A DNA stretch of 64,000 nt from Gigaspora margarita (lineage: Eukaryota; Glomeromycota; Glomeromycetes; Diversisporales; Gigasporaceae), in NCBI GenBank assembly GCA_009809945.1, contig WTPW01000556.1:1-64000 (forward strand), in the 5' to 3' direction. Below the pieces are notes generated by a model that was not told the origin of the DNA, searched no databases, and worked only from the letters and a program-made list of their open reading frames with translations. A program made the translations under genes and the position numbers. Positions within the stretch are counted from its first letter, which is position 1. Each line of letters starts with the position of its first letter. Below, in pieces: positions 1 through 13,087 of this stretch.

Positions 1-300
1 GTGATATGACTAATTAGGTAATTGCACCTATGTTAGTTAGGAAGACGAATTCTACTTTGGCAGGTCGCACATAGGTGCCTATGGTAACCGAGTGAGCCAT
101 ACTTTAATGGTAAGATGCCTCGCATCAGAATTAGACTAGCATTTGCATATGTAGTTATATTCTTTTAAATAAAGTATGACATGATTGTCAAAAAAAATAA
201 AAAATAAAAAAATAAAATTTTTTCTAAATTCCAGTTTTTTAACTGTACTAAATTAAGCCTTTTGTACTAAATTTAGTACAACTAATGGATACCCATTAAT
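1..300. other. AT-rich left edge, no gene
   Basis: No reading frame with coding character is visible. Positions about 150-230 hold an AATAAA-like motif followed by A-rich sequence, which could be the 3' end of a gene or retroelement lying left of the window. The edge cuts off anything that would decide this. Confidence 0.3.
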
Positions 301-311
301 AAAAACCCTTG

Positions 312-880
312 TTATAATCACAAATTTTGACTAAATATAGATTATAACATCTGATTGGCCAATATTCACATTCATGTTTATTCAAAATTTTTTATTAAAA
401 ATTCTTAAAGGATTGATAGCAAATAACTATTGATGCAGTGGTCTAATTTGGATGAAACAGCTACCAAAATGTTCATTTTGATGAGACGATTCTAATAAAT
501 TCATAATTGTTAAAATCTAATCACAAGCTCTTGTGATTATTAAGAATTTGTATCACTTTACATGTTTAAGAATTGATTAAATTTAAATATCTAAGTAAAA
601 AATCCTTAATGATTTTAGCATTTTGTAACTAGATTTGGACGATTTTAGACTCTTTAGAATTGTCTCATTGAGTCAAACACTCTAGTGATCATTTTATCCA
701 AATTGGGCCACTAGAACAAAAGTTATTTACTATCAAACATTTTAAATTTTTAATAGTATTTCAAATATGCACAAATATATTATTTATTTGCCTTTGGTCA
801 TGTGATCATAACAAAGTATTTTATTTATAGTCACAGCTCTATATAATTACCAAAATAGGGCATTACCAACTTGTGATTAT
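312..880. repeat. Foldback (inverted-repeat) element
   Basis: The left arm (about 381-499) pairs with the right arm (about 660-764). Both carry a motif like AGCAAATAACT followed by TCTAATTTGGATGAAA, and the match continues inward through ATGAGACNATTCTAA. The outermost repeat is TATAATCACAA at 312-323, mirrored by TTGTGATTAT at 871-880. There is no coding capacity. The overall plan is that of a MITE, but no clear target-site duplication could be fixed. Confidence 0.6.
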
Positions 881-1594
881 AGAGAGGTCTAACTATATAT
901 TAGTGCTTAAAAGCAATTGCTAGCACTTGTTGCTATGCTAAATTACCTTTTTTGAAAAAGTTTGGTGTATTTGCATTTAAATTTGGAAATAGATTTTTAT
1001 CAAGTTAACTTTTTTTGGTATTTTGGATTTTACCAAATTCAACCAATTGTATAAAAAGTGCTCTAATCTAGCTCTAGTGTAGTGAAGAGCTGAGCGAGTG
1101 TGCTCAAAGTATTTTACTTGCAGATATCAGTTGTATATATATATTAAAATAATAAATAATAATCAAAAAGGAAAATAATATCTCATACTTGCATGAATAG
1201 CAATGAAACAAATGCTATTAAAATTAAAGCAATGGTGAATTAATTATAATACACTAAATTAAATAGGTAAAAATAATAATACACAAACTACTTAATAATA
1301 TTTAAAGCAATTATAAATTCATTATGAACCTTAAGTAGTAAAAAATCATTATTAAAATTTAATGACATTATTGTTACTATTGTTATCATCTTAAAATAAA
1401 TGTTTTTTTTTTGTACATTAAAGAAATTTACTAATTATTTTGATTATTATCATTCTTGTTTATCATGGGCAAACTAAAATTCAAGTTATGCAAAAAAACA
1501 TTAAAACAATAAATTATTTTTGATTATCAAAAAAAAAATTAAAAAATATATATCAAGTATCATAATTTTTTTTATACCAGGAATGTAATACAAA
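881..1594. other. AT-rich intergenic, nothing recognised
   Basis: Low-complexity A/T sequence with simple A and T runs. No open frame, RNA gene or ordered repeat was seen. Confidence 0.4.
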
Positions 1595-1602
1595 TTACAA
1601 AG

Positions 1603-2289
1603 TAGGTGTCTTAGCTGTGTTGGGCCTGACCTAACCCAACTTGGGTCTGACCCAACCTGGGTCAGGTCAGGTCAGATAAAACATGTGTTGGGTCAGACCT
1701 GGGTCAAAGAAAACCCAGGTCAGGTCAGATCTGGGTCAGATTATATTCAATAATCGCAAGTAGTTTCTACATAGTAAAGTTAATATTTTACTGTATAAAT
1801 CGATAAAATCTGCTTAAATAAACTTATTTGAAAGAACAAAATGCATATACTTTGAAATTTTTATCCAAAATTGGAGAACTTTTTATAATTTGACTTTTAA
1901 TTTTTATCTTCGTCAAACATATTTTTTAAAAAGATTCTAATTGTTTTATTGAACATAAAAATTAAAAGTCAAATAATAACATTTTCTCCAATTTGGATGA
2001 AAATTTCAGATTATATGCATTTTAATCTCTCAAATAAGTTTACTTAAGCGGGCATTATTGATTTATATAGTAAATTTTATACTTTACTATGTAGCAACTA
2101 TTTTTAACTTGGATTTAAACTGGGTTGAATTGGATTGGGCCAGACCCGGGTTGGGTTTGACATGAGGCGGGTTAGACCTGGGTCAGGGTTTGATATGAGG
2201 TGGGTCAGACCTGGGTCAGGTTTTGACCCAAGTGGGTCTGACCTGGGTCAGTCCCAAACCTGACCCAACCTGACCCACTAAGACCTCTA
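1603..2289. mobile_element. hAT-type MITE, GGGTC-rich family (copy A)
   Basis: The ends are TAGGTGTCTTAGC and the inverted TAAGACCTCTA. Flanks TTACAAAG (1595-1602) and GTACAAAG (2290-2297) match at 7 of 8 bases, as expected for an aged 8-bp hAT target-site duplication. Subterminal zones are dense in degenerate GACCTGGGTCA motifs on both strands. The central 400 bp is a large palindrome built on GTAGTTTCTACATAGTAAAG and its complement. No transposase is encoded. Confidence 0.8.
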
Positions 2290-2388
2290 GTACAAAGTAT
2301 GCTAAAAAATTAAGTGAAGAATCTGATTGGAAGATTGAAGCTTGTAACTTTATAATTCTATTATTAGTTCATGTGTGTATGTTGATGT

Positions 2389-3056
2389 TAGGGGTCTTAA
2401 TGGGTCGGGTTGGGTCAGGTTTGGGCCTGACCTGGGTCAGGCCTACTTGAACCTGGGTCTGACCCGCCTCATATCAAACCTGACCTGAGTCCGACCCGCC
2501 TCATGTCAAACCCGACCCGGGTCTGACCCAACCAACATGGGTTGAACCCGGGTTGATAATAGTTGCTACATAGTAAAGTCTAAATTTTACTATATAAATC
2601 GATAAAGTCCGCTTAAGTAAACTTGTTTGGAAGAACAAAATGCATATATATTGAAATTTTCATCCAAATCGGAGAAATATTTATTATCTGACTTTTAATT
2701 TTTACGTTCAACAAAAAAATTATAATCTTTTTAAAAAATATGTTCGACGAACGTAAAAATTAAAAGTTAAATAATAAAAACTTCTCCTATTTGGATAAAC
2801 ATTTTAGAGAATATGCATTTTGATCTTCTAAACAAGTTTACTTAAGCAGATTTTATCCATTTATATAGTAAAATTTTGACTTTACTATGTAGTAACTACT
2901 TGTGATCATTGAATAAAATCTGACCTGGGTCTGACCCGACTCGCATTTTTTCTGATCTGGGTCTGACCTGACCCACATTTTTTCTGACCTGAACTGACCT
3001 GGGTTGGGTCAGACCAGAGTTGGGTTGGGTCAGACCCAACCTAGCTAAGACTCCTA
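2389..3056. mobile_element. hAT-type MITE, GGGTC-rich family (copy B)
   Basis: The ends are TAGGGGTCTTAATGGG and the inverted CTAAGACTCCTA. The flanks are a perfect 8-bp duplication, GTTGATGT, at 2381-2388 and 3057-3064, which places the family in the hAT superfamily. Layout is as in copy A: GGGTC/GACCC-rich subterminal arrays around a palindromic AT-rich core with GTTGCTACATAGTAAAGTC and its complement. Non-autonomous. Confidence 0.88.
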
Positions 3057-3321
3057 GTTGATGTGCATACATATGTATAGCCCAATGAATTTAATTTCTT
3101 TGATCAGTTATTGATTAAACACAAAATAACCTCTTATTAGTATTATTAAGAGTTCTCTTATTTGCTATACAGGAGTGTGTCAGAGGCACCTATAATTAAA
3201 TGTTCAAAGAAACTAGTAGGTTGATCCATTCTGGACCTTGCTGAGCATACTATGCCTTTAATTGGTTCTTTTTGACTATATAGTGTAATATGAATAAAAA
3301 CTATGTACAAGCTCTTGAGTC

Positions 3322-3770
3322 TGGTATTACTATCTTAATATTTCTGTGCACCAAAATTGTGATATTAACTTATTCTACTCCTGTCTTATGATTATCATTT
3401 TTTTCTTATATTATTGTTAAATTGATTGAATCTCCAATAATTCTTGTAACATTCTACATTGTCTCTATTTTTACTATTCACCCTTTCCTAATTTGTTTCT
3501 CTATACTTATTACTAGGGATGGGTTCAGTTATGGCCAGTCATCAGTTGGTGTTACTATAATAATATTTCTGCACCATAAAATTACAGCAAATACCCCTGC
3601 TTCATAATTATCATTTTCTCTTACATAATAATTAATTGAACATACTTCTGATCATTCTTACATTGTCCTACCTTTTACCAATCTATCCTTTATCCTTTTC
3701 TGATTTTTTTACAATACTTACCCTATGTTATTACCATATACAAATATCTTCATTACTGCCTATAGTTCTC
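3322..3770. repeat. Diverged tandem duplication, about 225-bp unit
   Basis: Two direct units start near 3322 and 3547. Each contains TAATATTTCTG(TG)CACC, then a TTATNATTATCATTTTTCT stretch, then ATTCTTGTAACATTCTACATTG or a variant. The small open frames on each unit (61 and 71 codons) are T-rich and read as low-complexity hydrophobic sequence. They are not conserved in frame between the units, so I do not call a gene. Confidence 0.55.
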
Positions 3771-4073
3771 CTGATTTCTATACTTGTCCTTTTATATATA
3801 TATTTAATTACTGTACCTGAATTCCATAATACAATATTCTGTGGCATGTGAAAGTAAATTAGTTTGATGCATAGACAATACTAAGCATCATTGAACAATC
3901 AAAGCCTTATATATATATCATGAATCTGCTAGTCTGATGAAGTGTTAATAAAGCAGAATATAATATCTTAATGCAAATAATAATGTGAGGGGAGGTTTAT
4001 TGGTGTTCAAGAAATTAAAGATTAGTAATTTCAGAATGAAGTTGATCCAACAATTGAATAGTTTAGTTATTTA

Positions 4074-5527
4074 TCTATATTATTTAATTTTGAGATCGTG
4101 CGCTTTAACATGTTTGATTGGTCGTAACTAGAAAACGTGAACTGTGCATGGGAAAATTTTGGAGTTTGATGATTGGATTATCTATCTTCTATATATCATT
4201 TAATTTTAGATTCGTTGCTTTAACGTTTCTGATTGGCTGTATTCACAAAATGTGATCTGAGCGTGGGAAAGCCTTCAAAATATGATAATTCGGTAATTAT
4301 TACAGCATTTTCTATTATTTCAGAGTTTGCATTCAATTTTATTTGTTACCAGTAATAACGTCATTGATTATTCATAATACTTTATGCAGTGTAGACGTAG
4401 TTTCTATAGCGGTTATTTTAATTTACTAATTTATATATTATTATATTATTAATCTATCTATTTATCTATCTATCTATGAAATTGTATGCTTTAACATTTT
4501 TGATTGGTTGAATCTAGAAAACATGAACTATGCGTGGGAAACTTCAGAGTTTGATGATTGGATTATGATAATTAATATTCTGGAAAATGTGGAAAAAACT
4601 AAAAATATAAAGTCGGGTTATAATAATGCGCTTTACCAGGAATGGAGTACATGGTTAAGTGGCGTGTGAAATATTTCTGTACAGATCCATGCTTTTTTTA
4701 GATTGTATTTTTCTGTGATTACTTATTTATCTATTGTATGAGAGCTGTTTAACAAACATCATTTTAATGGGTTTTGTCTCGATAACAAAAAATGTCATTT
4801 TTATTATCTTTCAAAATTGTACTAACTAAATATATTATGAGACTGTATCAGTATTTACTGAAAAAGATATGAATGGCAAATTTTAATATCTAGATAATTT
4901 AAAACCTGATTGCTTATTAAAATTTAATTGTAAATCCGATGTCTATGAGCTTGCCAGAGAAGCTATTTTTGGGGCATAATATAATATATTACGAATCAAA
5001 AATCAAAAAACTTTGGGTTTGTGTACCTTATCATTTTTGATTGGCCATATCAAAAAAACTGTGATCAGAAAATGGGAAAATTTTGAATTAAAATTACTAA
5101 TTAAAGTTACTTTCTTAAATTACGACATTGCGACATTCTAAATTAGTCTTTTTTTTTATCATAATAAAAATATCATTATGAATTTGTGGGTTTTTGCTTT
5201 TCAGCCTATAACGATTCCTATTTAAAACTGTAATTATTGCAACATTTGTTTATTTTTAATGATTATATTATCATTATCATGCTTTNTAATGTTATAAATC
5301 ACCAGCGTGATTATGGAGTTCACTTTAGCAATTNNTTTCAAGAGGATATATGTATGATTATTTGATTTTTCGTTTTGCATTACATCTGAAAAATTCGGTC
5401 AGTCAGGTTTTTTTAATTTACTGTAAATTAATAGTATAATGTTATGTCTAAAATTAAGTTACAAAAGTTGCTTTTTCATTTTGTATTACATAAAATCTGA
5501 AAAGTTGGGTTGGTCAAATTATTACTA

Positions 5528-5560
<33 letters not shown>

Positions 5561-7135
5561 TGTAAATTAATAGAATAATGTTCACATCTAAAATTAGGCC
5601 ATGCAAAAGTTTGATTTTCATTTTGCATTACATGAAATCTGAAAACTTGGATAAACTTAGGTTCATTCAGAATTTTTTTTTAATTTACTGTAAAATACTG
5701 TAAATTAATAGAATAATGTTCACATCTAAAATTAGGTATGCAAAGTTGATTTTCGTTTTGTATTGCATGGAATCTGAAAACTTAGGTCGGTCATTCAGAT
5801 TGTTTTTTAATTTAATTTAATATAAACCAAAAGAATAATATTTACATTAAGATTAGGATATGCAAAAGTAAAACTCAGGTTAGTTGGTAAGATATAGTAT
5901 ATTTTTTTTATTATTATTTTTTATTTTTTTTATAATATTCACATCTAAGATTAAGCTACGCAAAGTTGATTTTTTATTTTGCATTATATGAAAACTGAAA
6001 TCTTGGGTCTAGCTGGTCAGATTTTTTTTATTTTATTTTTTTATTTTTTTTTATTCTATTTTAACTGATTTTTTTTTTTTTTCTATTTTTATCATTTTTT
6101 ATTTTTCGGTTATTTTTACTTTTTATTTTTTTTATAATATTCACATCTAAGATTAAGCTACGCAAAGTTGATTTTTTATTTTGCATTATATAGAAACTGA
6201 AAACTTGGGTTGGCTGATTGATTTTTTTTTTTTTTAATTTACTGTAAATCAATAGAATAATGTTTATATCTATATTAGGCCACACAATGCTGATTTTTTG
6301 TTTTGCATTACATGAAATCTGAAATCTTGGGTCTAGCTGGTCAGATTTTTTTTATTTTATTTTTTTATTTTTTTTTATTCTATTTTTTTATTTATTTTTA
6401 TTTTTTTTTATAATGTTCACATCTAAATTTAGGCTACACAAAGCTAATTGTTCATTTTGTATAACATGGTGTTCCAAAATTCTAGTCGTCAGGTCATTTT
6501 TTTTTTTTTTTAAATCTACTACAAATTAATAAGCTCATGTTCACACATAAAGCTACGCAAATGGCAAAAATGGAAAATTAAATTTTTTTTTTGGAAAAAA
6601 TGAGTCAGCGGGTTATGCAAACCAAAAAATTAACTTTTGTAGACTTAGGCCATGCGAAGTTGGTTTTTAATTTTGCATTAGGCTATGCAAAGTTGATTTT
6701 TCCTTTTGCATAACCCGCTAACCCAATCTTTTCAAATTTTTTTTTTAAATTCATATTGTGGCAATTATTCCATTTTTACTATTTAATTTTTTTCTTTTGT
6801 CACCCGATGATGACCTTAATTTTCCGGAATTAGGTCTGATAAAAAAAAATTCTGGTTCCATGTTATGCAAACTGAAGAATTAACTTGCGTAATCTTAGAT
6901 ATGAATATGAATTAATTTAGCCATGCAAAGTTTTTTTTTTAAAAAAAAAAACTGACCCACCGACCGAAATTTTGAAACACCAAGTTATGCAAAATGGAAA
7001 ATTAACTTGGCATGGCCTTATATGGAAACTGAAAACTCGGATCAGTCAGATTTTTTTTTAATTTACTGTGAATCAATAGAATAATTACAATTCTGTATAA
7101 GATGGGTGGCGCGAATGCACCACCCATCGCACTAG
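4074..7135 (+). mobile_element. Non-autonomous Helitron-like element 1
   Basis: The 5' end is TCTATATTATTTAA right after an A. The 3' end is CTAG right before a T, preceded by a GC-rich hairpin at 7101-7128 (stem GATGGGTGG / CCACCCATC). TC...hairpin-CTRR with A|T insertion is the Helitron signature. The 5' third carries four diverged units with CTTTAACATGTTTGATTGG-like cores near 4103, 4221, 4490 and 5024. The 3' part (about 5350-7080) is an array of about 130-bp units with TTTTGCATTACATGAAATC and AATTTACTGTAAATTAATAG motifs separated by long T tracts. No Rep/helicase frame exists. A second copy at 27073-30110 (inverted) has the same two ends. Confidence 0.75.
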
Positions 7136-8136
7136 TATATATCAAACATGTTTATAAGTCTGATGTATTTGCTCTTCATACACCTTCAGAATAGCATTAG
7201 AAATTATTATAATGATTTCTACTTTATAATAAATGAATACTTATTATATCATATAACTTTTATTTATTTTTGCATTGCTTCCTTTTGAATCTCCTTTCCA
7301 CATATTTATAAATCCTATCCTATATATTCCTTCACTTGTGTACTATCACTAACTAAACTCAGTTCCTTAATCTTATGCTCTTTCAATTTGATAGTGAAGT
7401 GGCTAGAATTAATTTGCCTGCAAAATTAGCTTTTAGTGAAATAACTTTTATAAATAGAATTAATCGATTACAAAATAACCTTGCCTGAAATTAATTCTCT
7501 GCAAATTAAGTCTTCTGTAAAATAATTATTGGTAAGTTGATCAAAACTAAGTGAACTTGATACCTAATAATAAATAAACTCAAATAAAAATCAAATTAAT
7601 GTGTCTAAATAAAATTGCAATAAGTACAATTTGAATCTTAAGGTGATTGTTAGTATGTATTTTTGTTCTATGTCATTTCTGAATTTATGTTGATTCTGAA
7701 TTGTTATTTTAGAATTGGTATCCATTTAACACTTAAAAAAAAAGCAAGCAAATTTAAAATAAGTAAATTAAATTAAAATAAAATAAAAATGAATTAATAT
7801 ATGCTTGCCTAAATATTAAATACTAGCTAAATTTTTATAAAAGATACATTTAATATTTATATTAAAGAAACTGCTCTAAAAAAAAAAATTCTAACACAAA
7901 ATGTGTAAGAATTCAAACTTGATAATTAGTAATTCGTATCAGTTCTATGTATGTAAACTATGTGCAAGCAATTTTAATTTACTTAGGATAATACATACCT
8001 TGGCAAAAATTTAAGAAATTACTATCTTTGGTAGCAAATAGGTATACTGATTATAAGAGAACAAATAAATTAATGATGTAAACAAATATAGTAGAGAATA
8101 TTTGATAATCTATTATTAAAGAGTAATATTTAAAAC
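7136..8136. other. AT-rich intergenic, nothing recognised
   Basis: A/T-rich sequence with no coding frame and no ordered repeat. Confidence 0.4.
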
Positions 8137-8325
8137 ATTCAGCAGTCAAAAATATTTAGGCTGCCTAAAATGTTTTAGGCAGCTGAAAATATTTTAGACA
8201 GCCAAAAATATTTTAAGCAGCAAAAATATTTTAGGAGCCAAAAATATTTTAGACAGCCAAAGATATTTACAGTTAAGGCCGCCTAAAATATTTTTAACAT
8301 TATGACATTATGGTAAGCCAAAAAT
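8137..8325. repeat. Short tandem repeat, unit near 20 bp
   Basis: About eight degenerate units of the type (GGCAGC)CAAAAATATTTTA occur, some in inverted sense (GGCNGCCTAAAATATTTT). The unit is itself nearly palindromic (AAAATATTTT), so it could form hairpins. It is a minisatellite; spacing is too tight for a CRISPR array. Confidence 0.65.
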
Positions 8326-11300
8326 AATTTAGACCCACATATATAATTGTGATCATCCTAACTACCTAATTGATGAATGATCACATGTAACCAAACTTAA
8401 GAATATATAAAAATAAGAATATCAAACTTTTAACAACATGTAACTATATAGCAATAGAATGTATATGTAAGCCAGATCTTAATATATCTTTAGTGAGCTT
8501 ACATTTCTAGATATGCATACACTCACATTTCTGGTTTTGCTTGACAATGTCGCGCAGTTACTTATTGACTAATATGCAATATTTATAATACTGCATAACA
8601 ATAAGCATTGCTATATAACTGTATCTACTACTGTAATACATTATTATTACTATATTGCTATAATATCATACCATATTAACTGACTTTATTAACTGTATTT
8701 TAATTGACTATACTCATATTCACAGTTATTCTGGCTTATTCATCTTTGGTATTTTATTTAATTTTATATTACCTCCCACATTTGTATATAGATCTTCTTT
8801 TTATTTCTATTTTTGTATAATTCATTAAATATAACCTGCATAAACTTGATAATTAACATATAATCATCTATTACAAGTTAGCATGTATACAATGTTTAAA
8901 ATTCTAAAAAATAAATTTTTAAAATGTTTAATTGCTAGGCAAAAAATTAATAGGGTCAAGAAGCACTCTTAAAGTTCTTATAACTTAAATTCAAATTTGA
9001 AACTATTCTTATTTTTTCTTATAAGGTTACTTAACAATTTCAAAAAAGAAAAAATATATTAATAAAAAATAATTTATCAAATTGGTTCTATATGTTACTT
9101 TTTTTCAAAACTAATCTACAAATTATTCCAAAATTTTTTATCATGTTTGAAAATGTTTACAATTATTAATAAAATAAATATATACAATTCTTTAAGATAA
9201 ACTTAAACATACGTATAATTAATTCACCCAAATATGTACTTTCTACTATGATTTAAATAAAGAATAAACATACTATCTATTGCCAATATAACTCATCACA
9301 ATCCTATAATTACAAAAGAAAGAAAAAAATCAAATTAAAAACAAAATAACTGAAATAAAACAAAAATTTTGAAATTTACTTAGAAAAAAACAATACAATG
9401 CCCATATTCTCACAAATACAAGCCATCATATTCCATTTGCATAAACTATAATAAACCAAAACTTAAATACTTCAATTAAACCACAAACTCACTACACATA
9501 ATACAACAGAGATAATTGCAGTGCCATAACCAAATACAAAATTTGATTGAATAGCAGTAACAGTAACATTGCTAAAATTAAAGCTCCCAGTGCATGAGCA
9601 TTTGCATAACTTGTTAATTCATATAAAAAGAAAAATAAATAAGCTTTCTTTTCATCATTAAATTCTTAATATAAAATAATACAACTTTCTGGCTTATAAA
9701 ATCTTTAATAGAATATTAGATATGTTCTTTTATTAATAAAAAAATAAACATTCTTTAATAAATCAAAAAAAATATCATTAATGTTTAACAGATTTAAAAA
9801 TTCAAACTAACTATATAACCTAATTTTAAATATTGGATATCTTATAATTTTAAAATTCTTTATGTTTAACAATTAAGCCAATTGAAATAGCCTAAAATTT
9901 TTTATAATCTGTGCTAAGTACCAAATAATGAAGCATGCTAGTTAAGAAAAAACTTAGTGAAAGTTTTTTTTACTATGCTTATTCTTTTTTTAATTATAAT
10001 AAATTTTAAAATGCAATTAAAAGATTTGTATGTGGTTTAATTTTATCTTGCAAACAGTAGTTGATAATGCTATTCATGAATATATTTATGAATATATTCA
10101 TGAATAGAGTGTTTTAAATGTATATTTTATTAGCCTTGGAAATTATTGAAATCATCAATTTAGATATTAATTCAGGTGAAACTGACATTACACTTTGCAA
10201 GAAAAAGAGGAGTAGCAGGCTCAAAAAAGTAATTTACTAAGTCAGTGCATTCTATGTAGCAATGTAAAAATTGTTCAAATTTTTAGTCATGCAAATTTTT
10301 TTTACTATTGTGCTTTTTTTTAATTTAAATTTATAAATCAGGTTTTTAATAGACTAATGTTAACTTACTCTAGATTGATTTCACCCCATTATATACAGAA
10401 CCAATTAGATCATAGGATATTGTAATGAAATGAAAGAAAAAATTAAGAAAAAACAAAGAATCAATAATTTTATTATGAAAACTAGCTTTATGTTTCTAAG
10501 TAAAAGTTTTAGCATCTAATTTTGCATATAATACACCTTCTATCCTAATTTAGCCTTAACTCTAACTTAACCTATAATAGTAAACTTATTATTTTTTATA
10601 AAAAATTATAATGAGATGATATTTCCCACAAGTTAAAATAGTTAAAACTTACTAGTATAACTGTAATTTACTCAAATTTATTTTTTTTTTTAATTCCTTT
10701 ATTATAAGATGTTATGTAAATTTTTATCACTTTCATTTATGCAAATGAATGTTTATGATATAAGTAATGTTATTAATGGTCATATAATTTTTATCACTTG
10801 GTAATATAATTCTATCTTCACTGATTGAGGAATAATGTACAGTACTCACTTCAAAATTTAGGAATGACTTAGGCCAATTTGAAATTGACCTAAATTGCAA
10901 AATGACAATAGCCACAAAATAAACTAAATCTTATCATTTAATACTAAAACATAGATTATTAGATCGCATGCAAATTAAAATTATATATCTTGAACTATAC
11001 TGCACATAACATAGCGAATATATAAACTCATCTTCTTGAACTATACTATTAACAGAAAAAGAAATACCTTCTAAAACACAAAAATAAATATAGCACACCA
11101 AAAATTGAATGGAACCATCCCTCCACATTTATGTAATTGTACTAGTATTTTTATTCTTATTAAAGTGAGACCAATTCAATTTGGTGTTTACATTACCTCT
11201 TTCTCTTTTGAACTCCCCCTCTCTATTAGTAAAAAAATTTTTTTGAGATATAAGTACATATATAATTTTGGCCAGAGAGCATAATTCAACACTGAATTAA

Positions 11301-11940
11301 AATTAAAATTGTAAGCTTCCAAAAGTTTCTGAAGAGAAAATGAATGGGCATAAAGATAAGCAAGACCAGCAGATAAACTCAAATTGAGAAAACATTTATT
11401 AAAATTTACTATATATGTTCATTCTCCCTTCCCTCCATTTGAGAAGGAATGCAATATAAACCAACAAACTAAATTGGTCTTGCCTAATGAGATAAAAAAT
11501 ATTTCATGATTATCAGACCATATATGAGCAAATAAAACCTGATCAATTTCAAGAATTTTTAAGTTTTTTATATAATAGTAAATTCTATACTCATCATACA
11601 AGTAAGCTTTGATCAGGTTATAAAAATTATATACAGATTTAAAATAAAAAATAGTAAGACCTTTTGGTTATCACAGTACATCAAGCACTTTATTACTGAA
11701 TGGTGCTAATAAGATTGTTTATATTAGTAATAACATTTAGTTTTCTTAAATATTTTCATTTTATATTATCGATCCAATTAGGTAAGAATTTTACCATTAC
11801 AGAACATACTTAAAATGATTTCCAAGAACCAATCTTGAAAATTTTGTATGTATAATTCTTTAAATATTTTTAGAATTGCTGTCACATATCACTCTTCTTA
11901 TTGTTATCGTTTCTGTAAAAAACAATTGATCATGCTTATA
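8326..11940. other. AT-rich desert, no supported gene
   Basis: Several short open frames on both strands (60-64 codons between 10733 and 11601) have AT-biased random composition, no motif and no splice partners. A perfect-looking hairpin of ATTCATGAATATAT repeats lies at about 10073-10107. Nothing else was recognised. Confidence 0.4.
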
Positions 11941-11952
11941 TAGAGATGTTAA

Positions 11953-12915
11953 GTACAAACTTTCTCAACAGATATCACGTATTATCAAACAGAAATATTT
12001 TTTTCATCAGATACATTACCTCAATTATTTAATTATGGAAATATTATATTTATTTCAGAAAAATATATTGTCAAAAATTTAGAAGAATACATGAATGTAG
12101 CATCTTTTAGCACTATTGATACTGGGAGGCCTGAATATGAATTTGATATAACTAGCATTCCAGAAGTTTTTGTTGAAATTGTTGAAATTATTTGATGGTG
12201 AAATTGGTGAAATTAGTTTTTCAATATTTAAAATTAATTTAAATTATGTCAAAAATTAATTATAACTAAGCTAAATCAAATACAATAATTGTTTTAGGAT
12301 TAATTTATAGACATATTAAAAATGCTGACATTATTGTTGAAATTATTGTTGAAATTAAAAAATTTGAAAATGAATTTCATCCCCAATTATACCAATATGC
12401 ATAACTCACTTAATAATTTCTGTTGGTGTTAACTGTAATCCAAAAAAAAACTAAAGAATTTATCTATTTCAGAGCAGAATGTATTGAATACAATTCTGTA
12501 ACTTTGTCATATAATATTAAAATTAACTCTTTCAATCTGTAAAATTTAGATGCTTAAGCATATTAGAATCTAATATTAAAAAAAATACATATATTGTATC
12601 AGATCTCATTAAAATTTCCAATTCTGGTATAATAATAATAGAAGCAACAGACATTGATTTTCAAAAATTTTTGCCTCATGCCTGAAGTTTCACCTGATAA
12701 TCAACAAAAAACTTGTACAATTATTGATATTATTGCTGATGATATCAAATCCAGTGCTAAACAGACATCTAATATTCAATCTTCTACCAAAACTGATACT
12801 AACTATAGCCTTTATCTCACCTACTACCCTGTCCACTTTACCATTGTTGCAGTTGAATCCATTACCTGGGATTTTGTGGTGCTCATTGGGATCTGGAAAT
12901 GGCATGATCAGTGAT
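11953..12915 (+). pseudogene. Decayed coding relic, unidentified
   Basis: Protein-like frames occur in order but with shifts and stops. 11953-12195 is open for 80 codons without an ATG at its beginning and reads as a mixed-composition protein, ending ...SIPEVFVEIVEII before TGA. 12474-12537 and 12548-12685 are open in two other frames; the latter includes TYIVSDLIKISNSG. 12654-12914 continues in a third frame with MPEVSPDNQQKTC and an S/T/K-rich stretch. The amino-acid composition is unlike the surrounding AT-rich shadow frames, so I read this as the remnant of one gene or of a repeat-borne gene. I do not recognise the family. Confidence 0.4.
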
Positions 12916-13087
12916 TTGGGAACTTGCATGACTTTAATTAAAAGTCTAAAGATTGATTGCATGAACAATGCAATTATGTAATAATCAGTGATGCAAATGT
13001 AAATAGTAGTTAATATATAAGGCATCGATCCCAAGGGGTAAGTGCCTAGCTTTGAATTGAGTTAGCTTTCGCTCTTATTATTGATAA

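Noticed and set aside
3422..3851. Two hydrophobic frames of 61 and 71 codons
   Set aside because: They come from T-rich sequence in two diverged tandem units, and the frame is not kept between the units.
6061..6285. 74-codon Lys/Ile/Asn-rich minus-strand frame
   Set aside because: It lies in the poly-T array of the Helitron-like element and is a translation of simple sequence.
8137..8325. Regular short repeats resembling a CRISPR array
   Set aside because: Units of about 20 bp follow each other without unique spacers, they vary, and the setting is eukaryotic.
12690..13034. 114-codon minus-strand frame
   Set aside because: It overlaps the plus-strand coding relic and has no domain, start context or splice support; probably a shadow frame.
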